DNA of 43,613 nt from an uncultured Oscillospiraceae bacterium. GTDB taxonomy: Bacteria; Bacillota; Clostridia; Oscillospirales; Oscillospiraceae. Positions within the stretch are counted from its first letter, which is position 1, and every line of letters starts with the position of its first letter. The translations under genes and the position numbers were made by a program. The notes under the pieces were generated by a model. That model had not been told where the DNA came from. It ran no database searches and saw only the letters and a program-made list of their open reading frames with translations. The stretch is from the NCBI GenBank assembly GCA_958423465.1, contig CATZRD010000018.1:1-43613 (forward strand), written 5' to 3'. Below, in pieces: positions 23,158 to 30,530 of this stretch.

Positions 23158-24324
23158 ATGAGCATTAGGCAATTTACTTCCGAGTCCGTCACTGAGGGAC
23201 ATCCCGATAAAATCTGCGACCAAATTGCGGATCGCATTCTGGATGAACTTCTGAAGCAGGACCCGCAAAGCCGCTGTGCGTGCGAGGTCACAGCGGAACC
23301 GGGGGCTGTCCACATCATGGGCGAAATTACGTCCTCGGCGCATGTGGATTACGAAGCGTGTGCCAGGTCTGTGATCCGCGAAATCGGCTACACAGACGAT
23401 GAACTGGGCTTTACGGATCACTGCGTCACCACCTGCTCTCTTCATCAGCAGTCCCCCGATATCGCAATGGGTGTAGATCAGTCTGCAGAAGGAAAAAGCG
23501 AGGGGTATGAGGATATTGGCGCCGGGGATCAGGGGATGATGTTTGGCTTTGCCTGCAATGAAACACCGGACTATATGCCGCTACCGATCCAGATTGCCAA
23601 TTTGTTGACCTACGGACTGACCCGCCTGCGGAAAACAGCAATCCTCCCGTATCTTCGGCCGGACGGAAAATCCCAGGTGACAGTCGAGTATCAGAATGGC
23701 AAGCCCACTCGCATTGAGGCCATCGTGCTGTCCGCACAGCATGATCCTGATGTAGAGATAGAACACCTTCGGTAAGACATTTATGAAAATTTAATTTATC
23801 CGATGATCCCATCTTCGCTGATGGACAAGGATACAAAAGTCTACATCAATCCCACTGGGCGCTTTGTTCTGGGTGGCCCCGCCGCAGATACCGGCCTGAC
23901 GGGGCGGAAGATCATCGCTGATACATACGGCGGATATGCACGCCACGGCGGTGGGGCTTTCTCCGGGAAAGATCCCACGAAGGTTGACCGCAGTGCGGCG
24001 TACATGGCCAGGTATATCGCAAAGCACATTGTCGCCGCAGGCATGGCGGATCGGTGCGAGATCCAACTCGGCTATGCGATTGGCGTTGCCAATCCGGTTT
24101 CCATATCAGTAGATACTATGGGTACGGGAAAAATGTCCGATGAAGGGCTGGAGCAGTGGGTACGGGCCAACTTTGACCTTCGACCTGCCGCAATCATTGA
24201 CAAGCTGCAACTGCGCACCCCGATCTATTCCGGCACATCCACCTACGGCCATTTCGGACGGGACGCCTTTTCGTGGGAGAAGTTGGATCAGGCACTGATA
24301 GAAAATTTAAGAGCTAATAAGTAA
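23158..24324 (+). pseudogene. metK: S-adenosylmethionine synthetase interrupted by one in-frame TAA
   Basis: Read in one frame, 23158-24324 encodes a nearly full-length MetK (388 codons; family about 390-400): SVTEGHPDKICDQIADRILD, GEITSSAHVDYE, GAGDQGMMFGFACNET, then NPTGRFVLGGPAADTGLTGR, KIIADTYGGYARHGGGAFSG and KDPTKVDRSAAYMARYIAKH. A single TAA at 23773-23775 (codon 206) lies between EHLR and DIYENLIYP, where the family has a charged residue. There is no frameshift and no other lesion. The rest would need an ATG at 23803 that has no ribosome binding site. It may be a recent nonsense mutation, a sequencing error, or the site of rare readthrough. It follows the DUF308 gene with its own AAAGGAG. 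Confidence 0.88.
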
Positions 24325-24437
24325 TGATGAAAGCTGCCCAAATGACTTTGCTGAAGCTGCTTATTCTCTTTGATAAGGTGTAGCACAATAGAGGCAACAC
24401 CAATAAAATCACAGTCCAAATGATTGACAGAGCAAAT

Positions 24438-24475
24438 CGCCCCTCACCTATGACGCGATTCATAGGTGAGGGGCG
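24438..24475 (-). terminator. Perfect 15-bp hairpin after the sirtuin gene
   Basis: CGCCCCTCACCTATG and CATAGGTGAGGGGCG pair perfectly around an 8-nt loop, 29 bp past the sirtuin stop. The minus-strand tail (ATTTGCTCTG) is only weakly U-rich, so it may be a terminator or an RNA-stabilising 3' hairpin for the operon. Confidence 0.5.
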
Positions 24476-24503
24476 GTCTGCTTATAGTATAGCAATGCAA
24501 ATA

Positions 24504-25379
24504 TCACGCCATGCTCAGGCGCTTCATTATGGTTCCAACATCCTCGTTCATACAAATAGACTGATGATCGATCTCCGAAGGGCAAACGGCCTGCCCCTGA
24601 TTGATACAGGCATAGACCGCGTGGGGATTTTGGGCGGTAAGCCGCCAGAAGGGGTATTTGATGATCCCCGGCGTGTTGTAGCCCACGCCCAGTTCCAGGT
24701 ATAGCACCGTCCCGCTCTGGTGCCGCCGGAGAAAATCGGTATAGCGCTCTGCCGCCCTGTGCCAGCCCTCGTCCTCCACAAAGCGGTCATCGCTCCGCAG
24801 GTTCATGGTCAGGGGCTTGCCACAATGAGGACAGCGGGGGAGCAGGTCAGAAGGAATACGCATATCTCTCTGCTGTTCTACCATCTGACGGATCACCGCC
24901 TCATTGTCCCAGGTCTCCTGACAGCAGGGGTCGGAGCATTGAAACAGGCCATAGTCCCCCTGGGTATAGAACAGGCGGCGCTTGTCAAACCCGGCTTTTT
25001 GAAAACAATGGTCAACATTAGTGGTCAGTACAAAGTAGTCCTTGTCCTCCACCAACGCCAGAAGGTCTTGATAGACAGGCTTGGGAGCGTCCACATAACG
25101 GTTGACCCAGATATAGCGGCTCCAGTAGGCCCAATGCTCCTCCGGGGTGGAGTAGGGGTAAAAGCCCCCGGAGTACATATCGTGAAAGCCGTACCTTGCC
25201 CCAAAGTCCCCAAAGTTCTGCTCAAACCGCTCTCCATCGTAGACAAAACCCGCCGAGGTAGAAAGGCCGGCCCCGGCCCCTATCACCACGGCGTCGGCTT
25301 GGTCAAGGGCCTGTTTCAGCCGTTCAATTTGCGCCGAGAAGGTCTCGGTAGATCTGTGCGTCAATATCCTTGAAAACAT
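24504..25379 (-). CDS. Class M sirtuin (SirTM-like ADP-ribosyltransferase)
   Basis: A 291-residue SIR2-family protein; ATG 25379 follows AAGGTGA and overlaps the macrodomain gene by 56 bp. The NAD-binding motif is VVIGAGAGLSTSAGFVY (residues 33-49). The TQNID-like box reads TTNVDHCFQKAGF, where the usual catalytic His is Gln, as in the class M sirtuins that mono-ADP-ribosylate proteins rather than deacylate. Zinc ligands are CSDPCC and CPHCG. ELGVGYNTPGIIKYPFW ends the Rossmann part. SirTM enzymes are typically encoded with a zinc macrodomain, as here; known operons add a lipoylated GcvH-L and LplA2, which are missing here and replaced by the ACGX peptide genes. Confidence 0.9.
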   Translation of the reverse strand: MFSRILTHRSTETFSAQIERLKQALDQADAVVIGAGAGLSTSAGFVYDGERFEQNFGDFGARYGFHDMYSGGFYPYSTPEEHWAYWSRYIWVNRYVDAPKPVYQDLLALVEDKDYFVLTTNVDHCFQKAGFDKRRLFYTQGDYGLFQCSDPCCQETWDNEAVIRQMVEQQRDMRIPSDLLPRCPHCGKPLTMNLRSDDRFVEDEGWHRAAERYTDFLRRHQSGTVLYLELGVGYNTPGIIKYPFWRLTAQNPHAVYACINQGQAVCPSEIDHQSICMNEDVGTIMKRLSMA

Positions 25380-26115
25380 TGAAAATCACCTTCTGGATGG
25401 ATGTGCCACGCCGCAGAAAATCGGTGACGGTTTTCACGGCGATTTCAGCGGCCTCACGGTTGGGGAAATGAAACTCCCCGGTGGAGATACAGCAAAAGGC
25501 CACGCCGGATAGCCCATGCGCTGCCGCCAGTTCCAGACAGGAATGGTAGCAGGAGGCCAGCTCTGAGCGGTCTTGCTCCGCCACCCTTCCCCGGACGATG
25601 GGGCCGACGGTGTGGAGGACGTACCGGGCCGGGAGGTTATAGCCCTTTGTCAGCTTGGCCCTGCCGGTAGGTTCCTCATGGCCCTGGGTGGTCATAAGCT
25701 GGTGGCACTCCTCCCGAAGCTGTAACCCTGCTTGAGAGTGGATGGCGTTGTCGATACAGCCGTGGCAGGGGCAGAAGCATCCCAGCAGGGCGGAGTTGGC
25801 GGCGTTCACGATGGCATCCACCTTTAAGCGGGTGATGTCCCCCTGCCAGATAGCGATTTGGGGATGGCTGGCGGTGACGGGCAGCGTATCAACCTCCACC
25901 ACGCCCTTTTCTTCCCTTTCTGCGGACAAAATCTGGTCTTGGAGGGCCAGGAAGTCCGGGGATAACGGCATAGGCGGCCGGACGTTCATCAGGGAACGCA
26001 AGAGCCGCCGCTGGGCGGTCTCCTCATTTGGAAATTGCGCCGCCTGTTCCTGGTACTCCGGCATTTCAGCCAGCAGAATTTTATTCAAGTTTTGGACTTG
26101 CTCTATGCGTTCCAT
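25324..26115 (-). CDS. Zinc macrodomain protein-ADP-ribose hydrolase
   Basis: A 263-residue protein; ATG 26115 follows GTGGAG, only 4 bp after the nitroreductase stop. A helical N-terminal region (about 1-85) precedes the macrodomain: IAIWQGDITRLKVDAIVNAA then NSALLGCFCPCHGCIDNAIH. The Cys/His cluster is that of the zinc-dependent macrodomains partnered with SirTM sirtuins. LHTVGPIVRG and CISTGEFHFPNREAAEIAV (phosphate and ribose loops) are present. It should remove ADP-ribose from targets modified by the sirtuin. Together with the sirtuin it forms a writer/eraser pair inside the ACGX peptide operon. Confidence 0.92.
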   Translation of the reverse strand: MERIEQVQNLNKILLAEMPEYQEQAAQFPNEETAQRRLLRSLMNVRPPMPLSPDFLALQDQILSAEREEKGVVEVDTLPVTASHPQIAIWQGDITRLKVDAIVNAANSALLGCFCPCHGCIDNAIHSQAGLQLREECHQLMTTQGHEEPTGRAKLTKGYNLPARYVLHTVGPIVRGRVAEQDRSELASCYHSCLELAAAHGLSGVAFCCISTGEFHFPNREAAEIAVKTVTDFLRRGTSIQKVIFNVFKDIDAQIYRDLLGAN

Positions 26116-26119
26116 GTTT

Positions 26120-26698
26120 TCACTCCACGATCTTGATCTGTCCCGGCTTGCGCTCTTTGGAGGCGGGGTAATCTCCCTGGCAGTAGCCCAGCAGGACGAA
26201 GCACCGGGCCACAAAGTTTTCGGGAACTTCCCACTGGCGCAAAAGCTCCCGGCCCGGTTCATTGTCAAAGGTCTCCTCCCCTCTGGCTACGATACAGGAG
26301 GCAAGGCCCAGCTCGGTGGCGGCCAGCACCATGTTTTCCGCACAGCAGAAAGCGTCCGGGATGCTGTATAGAAAATTCTCCGGCCCAAAGATGGCGCAGA
26401 CGGTGGGAGCGCCGTAAAAGCCGCTTTTCAGCGTGGGGTCATCAATATTGCTGGGCTGTTCTTTTGAGACATAGCCCCCCAGGAGCCTGCTGCGATCAAA
26501 GCCATTCAGATTGAGCCGTCCGACTTTTTCACACAGCTCCCGGTCATGGATGGCTACGATCCTGCGCCGCTGACCGCCCCCGGCGCTGGGGGCATAAGCG
26601 CCCGCCTCCAACACCTTTTCCAACGCTTCACGGGGAATCTGCCGGCTCTGATATTTGCGAATGGAGCGGCGGGCACGGATCAGATCAAAAATATCCAT
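26120..26698 (-). CDS. Nitroreductase-family flavoprotein
   Basis: A 192-residue FMN-dependent nitroreductase fold. ATG 26698 follows GGAAGGAGG, 2 bp after the maturase stop; an ATG 21 nt upstream lies inside the maturase end and lacks such a site. Motifs: IRARRSIRKYQSRQIPREAL (FMN phosphate binding), AGAYAPSAGGGQRRRIVAIH, CAIFGP, DAFCCAENMVLAATELGLAS and CFVLLGYCQG. In peptide clusters such flavoproteins can oxidise or reduce modified residues. Its packing between the radical SAM maturase and the macrodomain strongly suggests a shared pathway. Exact reaction unknown. Confidence 0.92.
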   Translation of the reverse strand: MDIFDLIRARRSIRKYQSRQIPREALEKVLEAGAYAPSAGGGQRRRIVAIHDRELCEKVGRLNLNGFDRSRLLGGYVSKEQPSNIDDPTLKSGFYGAPTVCAIFGPENFLYSIPDAFCCAENMVLAATELGLASCIVARGEETFDNEPGRELLRQWEVPENFVARCFVLLGYCQGDYPASKERKPGQIKIVE

Positions 26699-26700
26699 GG

Positions 26701-27729
26701 TCAGACCTCCTTCCAGCATTGCGGGTCAGGGGCGTACATATTGCCGTGATACCCGGCGGCCACGGCGGGACAGCCCCGGCAGAAACGCCACAACTCGCAC
26801 TTGGCGCACTTCTCGAATTTCTCAAAACGGCGGTACTCCTCGTAGGCATCGCTGATAAACAGGTCGTAGAGGTCATCGGTGAGGGCGTTTCCCACCTTGC
26901 TCTCCATACGGCGGCAAGCGTACACCGCCCCGTCCGATAGGATGGTCATATGGCAGTTGCCGCAGTTACACCCGCCGTAAATCGTGTCGTCCTCTGGGTA
27001 GTCCTTGGGGTCAAACAGGCCCTTTTCATACTGAAACAGCGTCCAGAGGTGGTCTTTGAGGTTGAAACAGGTTTTGCACCCCGCCGCCTCATACGCCTGA
27101 AACTTCTCCCAGCACGCCTCCATCATCGCCTTGTACTCCTGGGGGGAGCAGGTGGTGTCCCGATCCTCCATAGAGGGGCAATACCGGGCAAAGGCAAAGA
27201 TGTCCGCTTTATGCTCCACCACCACATCCACCAGGGCGGGGATCTCCGCCACATTCCACTTGGACACGGTAGCCATGATCGCCACATCAATGCCTGCCTT
27301 GCGCAACATGGGAATGACCGCCAGCGTTTCATCATAAGAACCGGGGCGGCGGATACGGTCATGGGTTTCCCGCAGTCCGTCCAGGGAAAGCTGGTACTTC
27401 CGGCAGCCATGGTCTTTGAGCCGCTGGCATACTTCGTCCGTCAGGTGGAAAGGATTGCCCAAAACGGCAAAGGGCAAGTCCCGCTCTTTCAGAAGTTTCG
27501 CAAGTTGCCAGAATTGGGGGTGCAGAATGGGGTCGCCCCCAGTGATGTAAAAATAGGGGAACCGTCCGGCCTTTTCGCAAAACCTCTGGCAGTTTTCAAT
27601 GACTTTGACCATATCGCTCAGAGCCATTTCTTTGAACTTGGCGTGAGAGCCGAGAGCGTAGATGTAACAGTGTTTGCACCGCTGGTCACAGGCTTCTGTG
27701 ATATGCCATTGAAAGGCAAAGTATTCCAT
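26701..27729 (-). CDS. Radical SAM/SPASM peptide maturase, ACGX system
   Basis: A 342-residue maturase; ATG 27729 follows AAGGAGG. The radical SAM motif is Cys14-x3-Cys18-x2-Cys21 in ITEACDQRCKHCYIY. YITGGDPILHPQFW is the SAM-binding GGD box, and YQLSLDGLRETHDRIRRPGS follows. The SPASM region supplies auxiliary-cluster cysteines: GGCNCGNCHMTILSDG, VYACRRM, and CAKCELWRFCRGCPA near the end. The Cys-rich ACGX-repeat peptide encoded 100 bp upstream identifies the family as the ACGX-system maturases. It likely crosslinks or modifies residues in the ACGS/CGAGD repeats. The three downstream genes are packed with at most 4-bp gaps or by overlap. Confidence 0.92.
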   Translation of the reverse strand: MEYFAFQWHITEACDQRCKHCYIYALGSHAKFKEMALSDMVKVIENCQRFCEKAGRFPYFYITGGDPILHPQFWQLAKLLKERDLPFAVLGNPFHLTDEVCQRLKDHGCRKYQLSLDGLRETHDRIRRPGSYDETLAVIPMLRKAGIDVAIMATVSKWNVAEIPALVDVVVEHKADIFAFARYCPSMEDRDTTCSPQEYKAMMEACWEKFQAYEAAGCKTCFNLKDHLWTLFQYEKGLFDPKDYPEDDTIYGGCNCGNCHMTILSDGAVYACRRMESKVGNALTDDLYDLFISDAYEEYRRFEKFEKCAKCELWRFCRGCPAVAAGYHGNMYAPDPQCWKEV

Positions 27730-27762
27730 CGCATTTTCCTCCTTGGGTTTTCTGGGGTATGC

Positions 27763-27813
27763 CTCTCAAGGGGCGGCGTCCGCCCCCTGAGAGCCGCACC
27801 CCGGAGAGTGCGG
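27763..27813 (-). promoter_or_regulatory. Intercistronic hairpins between peptide and maturase genes
   Basis: CTCTCAAGGGGCGG (27763-27776) and CCGCCCCCTGAGAG (27780-27793) form a 14-bp stem with one mismatch and a 3-nt loop. Next to it CCGCAC and GTGCGG (27794-27813) form a second hairpin. No U-run follows on the minus strand. In RiPP operons such hairpins usually raise precursor over enzyme levels by partial termination or by protecting the upstream mRNA. Confidence 0.7.
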
Positions 27814-27828
27814 TTTGCGGGGATGACC

Positions 27829-28044
27829 TTACTTCTTGTCGCCAGCACCACAGGCGGAACCGCAAGCGGAGGGCTTGGGGGGCTCAGCGGGCTTGGGATC
27901 GCCGGCACCACAGGCAGAGCCGCAGGCGGTGGGCTTGGGTTCCTCGGTAGGCTTGGGATCGCCGGCGCCGCAAGAGGAGCCGCAGGCGGAAGCGGGAGCG
28001 GCCTGGGCACTCTTGCCCCAGCCAAGCAGATTCTTCAGTCCCAT
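27829..28044 (-). CDS. ACGX-repeat ribosomal peptide precursor
   Basis: A 71-residue peptide; ATG 28044 follows AAGGAGG. A leader of about 17 residues (MGLKNLLGWGKSAQAAP) precedes three 20-residue units: ACGSSCGAGD-PKPTEEPKPT, ACGSACGAGD-PKPAEPPKPS, and the last ACGSACGAGD-KK. Each unit has two Cys in ACG-S-CGAGD followed by a Pro/Lys/Glu spacer. This matches the ACGX-repeat peptides, substrates of the radical SAM/SPASM maturase encoded downstream. The mature product and its role are not known. The repeat is also visible in DNA with a 60-bp period. Confidence 0.93.
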   Translation of the reverse strand: MGLKNLLGWGKSAQAAPASACGSSCGAGDPKPTEEPKPTACGSACGAGDPKPAEPPKPSACGSACGAGDKK

Positions 28045-28161
28045 AATGTGTACCTCCTTCTTATTTTCAGCCGATATTTGGCTGTGCTTTTATTTTAATG
28101 GGGCGGCCCTTGGCCCACAAGAACGCACTTTTTTATTACCCAGTCACCTTTTTGTAACCCA

Positions 28162-28202
28162 TTGACAGAAAACGAATGTAACACTATAATTTGAATGTAA
28201 CA
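28162..28202 (+). promoter_or_regulatory. HxlR gene promoter with flanking direct repeats
   Basis: TTGACA (28162-28167), 17 bp and TATAAT (28185-28190) form a consensus promoter. GAATGTAACA occurs at 28174-28183 and again at 28193-28202, flanking the -10 box, and a GTAAC lies further upstream near 28154. These are candidate binding sites for the HxlR product, which could control itself and the divergent peptide operon. Confidence 0.7.
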
Positions 28203-28220
28203 TTCCTTGGGGGTCTTATT

Positions 28221-28559
28221 ATGATGACAAAGGAAGAAATGCCTGCCTGCCCGGTCGCTACAACAGTTGCCCTGATCGGGAGCAAGTGGAAACTGCTTCT
28301 CATCCGCAACCTCCGCGCCCGCCCGTGGCGGTTTAACGAACTGAAAAAGAACTTGGAGGGTGTCAGCCAGAAGGTGCTAACGGACAGCCTGCGCTCTTTG
28401 GAGGAGGACGGAATCATCACCCGCACCGTCTATCCCGAGGTGCCACCCCGTGTGGAGTACGCCCTGTCCGAGTTGGGAGAATCCATGCGGCCGATCATGG
28501 ACGCCATGGAAACCTTTGGCCTGGGTTATCAGGAAATGGTGAAAGAAGAAAAGCCGTAA
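28221..28559 (+). CDS. HxlR family regulator
   Basis: A 112-residue winged-helix protein; ATG 28221 is chosen because GGGGGT lies 6-11 nt upstream. Family features are the N-terminal Cys in MPACPVATTVALIGSKWKL, LIRNLRARPWRFNELKKNL, EGVSQKVLTDSLRSLEEDGI, ITRTVYPEVPPRVEYALSEL and GESMRPIMDAM. HxlR regulators often sense electrophiles or thiol stress through the N-terminal Cys. It is divergent from the ACGX peptide operon and shares its 176-bp control region, so it is the likely regulator of that operon. Confidence 0.95.
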   Translation: MMTKEEMPACPVATTVALIGSKWKLLLIRNLRARPWRFNELKKNLEGVSQKVLTDSLRSLEEDGIITRTVYPEVPPRVEYALSELGESMRPIMDAMETFGLGYQEMVKEEKP

Positions 28560-28573
28560 GTCTACATAGCGCG

Positions 28574-28617
28574 AGGCCCTGCGCCGTCCCTTTCATGGGA
28601 CAGCACAGGGCCTTTAT
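28574..28617 (+). terminator. Rho-independent terminator after the HxlR gene
   Basis: AGGCCCTG and CAGGGCCT form the base of the stem, with GTCCC/GGGAC closing an inner stem around TTTCAT. TTTATCAT follows. Confidence 0.75.
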
Positions 28618-29256
28618 CATACCTCAAATTGAGGTGCGCTTCTTATTAAAGATACTAACCGTCTCGGTCTACTGTTTTTCCTCCGGGACGATTTCGCCTG
28701 CCAAACGGGGGGGCGAAGTATAGACGGCCAGCACTCCCACTTCCCCGGTGGGCAGATTCGCCAAGCAGGGGGCATGATACCGTATGCCCTCTCCGTTTGG
28801 GCAGAGGGCACACCGCTCTGGCTCCGGGAGTGTAGAAATGGCCCACCTGACGTCCCCACACGTTTTTCTTTGTATTGCGGCTCAATATCTGCGTTGCGCC
28901 TATATGCCTGTTTGCCTACATTTGGGAGGAGACCATACGATTTCTCAATCATGTCACAACAGGGGTTGACCACATAAAATGCCGCAGATAGACGTGGAGG
29001 ACATGGAATTCCTGCTTTTAAAGAGCGCCAAAGAGTAATTTAGTTGGAGCGGAAACAACCAAAAGCAAGTACAAATCAAGCAAAGAAATTTTAATATGCT
29101 TTTTGTTTATAGCGGCTCAAGAGTTGAGGGCAAAAGAGTTCCAGTATTGTGGCCAAACAATCAAACTGGTGGCGCCAATCTCAGCAGTGGTAAGCCGCAC
29201 AAACCGTGAAATTGCACCCTATCACCAACAGCTTTGAGTTGCAAATTTTACTTATG
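28618..29256. other. Gene-poor stretch with decayed sequences
   Basis: About 640 bp with no intact gene. It holds the minus-strand fragment at 28669-28881 and, on the plus strand, short orphan frames: MPQIDVEDMEFLLLKSAKE (28979-29038, no ribosome binding site) and a 38-codon frame at about 29096-29212 starting MLFVYSGSRVEGKR. They look like scraps of former genes. Confidence 0.5.
28669..28881 (-). pseudogene. Fragment of a mobile-element-associated hypothetical protein
   Basis: An open frame without a start codon, read on the minus strand from 28881 to the TAG at 28669-28671, encodes CGDVRWAISTLPEPERCALC, then PNGEGIRYHAPCLANLPTGE and VGVLAVYTSPPRLAGEI. The YHAPCL-NL-TGEVG-LAVY pattern with paired Cys is one I associate with small membrane proteins of clostridial mobile elements. 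The N-terminal membrane segment is missing and the C-terminus is short. Other frames over the same bases lack this pattern. Confidence 0.6.
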
Positions 29257-29284
29257 TTGTAAAGGACAGGGCTTCCGCTATAAT
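29257..29284 (+). promoter_or_regulatory. Promoter of the HNH fragment
   Basis: TTGTAA (29257-29262), 16 bp and TATAAT (29279-29284), followed by AGGAAGTGAG before ATG 29311. Confidence 0.6.
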
Positions 29285-29310
29285 AACCTGTTAGGAAGTG
29301 AGATAAATTT

Positions 29311-29502
29311 ATGTGCATTTATTTCGGAGATAATGAATCTTTAACATACCAAAAACAAGAACATGTTTTTCCTGCTGGGTTAGGCGGGATTGCAATGTTG
29401 CCAAAAGGTTTTGTTTCTGACCAAGCAAACGAGTTGTTCTCTCCATTAGAAGCAGAATTGATGCACAATTCTTTGAGAGGAGAAAAGATAAATGTACTAT
29501 AA
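29311..29502 (+). pseudogene. Truncated HNH endonuclease-like protein
   Basis: Only 63 codons. CIYFGDNESLTYQKQEHVFP then AGLGGIAMLPKGFVSDQANE resembles the N-terminal part of HNH-type proteins, in which a Cys pair is followed by KQEHVFPAGLGG. Here the second zinc Cys is replaced (CIYFGD), and the frame ends at INVL* before the rest of the HNH motif, overlapping the next frame. A promoter and ribosome binding site remain, but activity is unlikely. Confidence 0.6.
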
Positions 29503-29845
29503 GCGATGTACAGGCGCAATTCTTGCACAAAAGTCAACTGATTTTCCAGATTGGGTCCAGTGGATGCACCACTCCGAGGGCAAGACTCATTGTGAAGAGT
29601 GCCTGATGCTGGATGGCTGCTGGTTTGCCGGAAACACCCACCCGCCTTGTCCACACCATCCTTTTTGCCATTGTACATAGAGCCAATTGACTACGCAGGG
29701 AAAATTGGATATTCGCAGGCAAAGAATCAATATCCGGGTTACTATTCCAAGAAAGCATAAACCCGGCGATGTTTCTTTCGTTACTGGTTGGATGGTCTTA
29801 CCTAACGGCAAATTGAAGCTAAACACACCGTACGGAGGCAAATAA
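29492..29845 (+). pseudogene. Decayed phage head/toxin-type gene with internal deletion
   Basis: The first 62 codons from ATG 29492 encode KRCTGAILAQKSTDFPDWVQ, then EGKTHCEECLMLDGCWFAGN and CPHHPFCHCT, a Cys/His-rich module I associate with phage minor head or toxin-linked proteins. It stops at a TAG near 29678. After a frame change the sequence continues with INIRVTIPRKHKPGDVSF, then VTGWMVLPNGKLKLNTPYGG and K* at 29843-29845, the usual C-terminal end of the same protein type. The residues between the two modules are missing. An internal deletion plus frameshift best explains this. Confidence 0.6.
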
Positions 29846-29930
29846 TATGAAGTTATTCTTTGTCTATAGAGACGCACGAGCTGCGCCGCAGTATCGGCAG
29901 AGGTTGCGCATATGATTTGTGCGAAGCCTC

Positions 29931-30044
29931 TCACGCGTTTATAGCCGATTGCAAGTCTTCTGGACCGTTTTTGGGCGCCTTGCCGCAGTAATGGTCCTGA
30001 TTCTGTTTTTTGAATTCGCGTCCGCATTTTGGACAGGTCCACAT
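29931..30044 (-). CDS. Small zinc-ribbon protein, probably a truncated DUF1801/DUF5655-linked gene
   Basis: A 37-residue frame starting MWTCPKCGREFKKQNQDHYC at 30044, with AGGAGG 7 nt upstream. C-P-K-C and H-Y-C fit a single zinc ribbon. This ribbon normally heads a longer DUF1801/DUF5655 protein; here a TGA follows after INA, so it is short or truncated. It is 15 bp from the DUF5655-like gene on the same strand and probably in one transcript. Confidence 0.6.
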   Translation of the reverse strand: MWTCPKCGREFKKQNQDHYCGKAPKNGPEDLQSAINA

Positions 30045-30059
30045 GGCCATCCCTCCTGG

Positions 30060-30464
30060 TCAGCGCTTGCCGGCTGAAAATTCGGCGGCTTCTTTGATCC
30101 AGCCCATCAGCTCGTCGTCGATCTCCTCCGGTGAGGCGATCAGCATATGGTGAGTCCAGCGGTTCGGGTACGGCTCGGAGGCGGCGTCGACGCGGGGCGA
30201 CTCCTTTTTGTATTGCAGGCCAAAGGTCACGGTGATGTAGGTTTTTGGCCTGTCTTTCGCCCTGCGGACCGGCAGGAAAGATACGAGCGCGAAATTATGC
30301 CTCTTGGAAAAAGAGATCTGCGTTTTCTGCACCTTGACCGTCACATTGTCGATCTCTGCCAGAAGCCGCCGCGCGAACGTCTCATAGAGCGGGAGCGCGG
30401 CGGGTTTTTCATGAAAGAAAAACAGCTCGTCCCCGCTGATCGTATAGCCGCCCTGCTCTTCCAT
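30060..30464 (-). CDS. DUF5655-like domain protein
   Basis: A 134-residue protein starting MEEQGGYTISGDELFFFHEK. SFSKRHNFALVSFLPVRRAK, then ITVTFGLQYKKESPRVDAAS, PYPNRWTHHMLIASPEEIDD and ELMGWIKEAAEFS match the DUF5655 pattern of a small alpha/beta domain of unknown function. Length is normal for a stand-alone copy. The zinc-ribbon frame follows after 15 bp. Confidence 0.78.
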   Translation of the reverse strand: MEEQGGYTISGDELFFFHEKPAALPLYETFARRLLAEIDNVTVKVQKTQISFSKRHNFALVSFLPVRRAKDRPKTYITVTFGLQYKKESPRVDAASEPYPNRWTHHMLIASPEEIDDELMGWIKEAAEFSAGKR

Positions 30465-30530
30465 GACAGCACCTTCCCTTCACCATTCATAATATGCCGC
30501 GCTCCCTTTTATCACAGTCATTCTATCACA
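30465..30530. other. Short AT-rich intergenic
   Basis: Upstream of the DUF5655-like gene; no clear promoter boxes could be fixed on the minus strand. Confidence 0.3.

Noticed and set aside
23773..23775. Recoding of the stop in metK as selenocysteine
   Set aside because: The codon is TAA, not TGA, and no suitable hairpin follows; mutation or sequence error is simpler.
24438..24475. Hairpin considered as part of a tRNA or riboswitch
   Set aside because: It is a single perfect stem-loop without cloverleaf or conserved aptamer bases; it fits a 3' end hairpin of the sirtuin operon.
27829..28010. 60-bp periodic DNA repeat that could suggest a CRISPR or satellite array
   Set aside because: The repeats are in frame and encode the ACGX peptide units; there are no variable spacers between short identical repeats and no cas genes.
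28617..28973. A 118-codon minus-strand frame starting MVNPCCDMIEKSY
   Set aside because: A different frame over the same bases encodes the recognisable CGDVRWAIS / YHAPCLANL fragment, so this one is a shadow.
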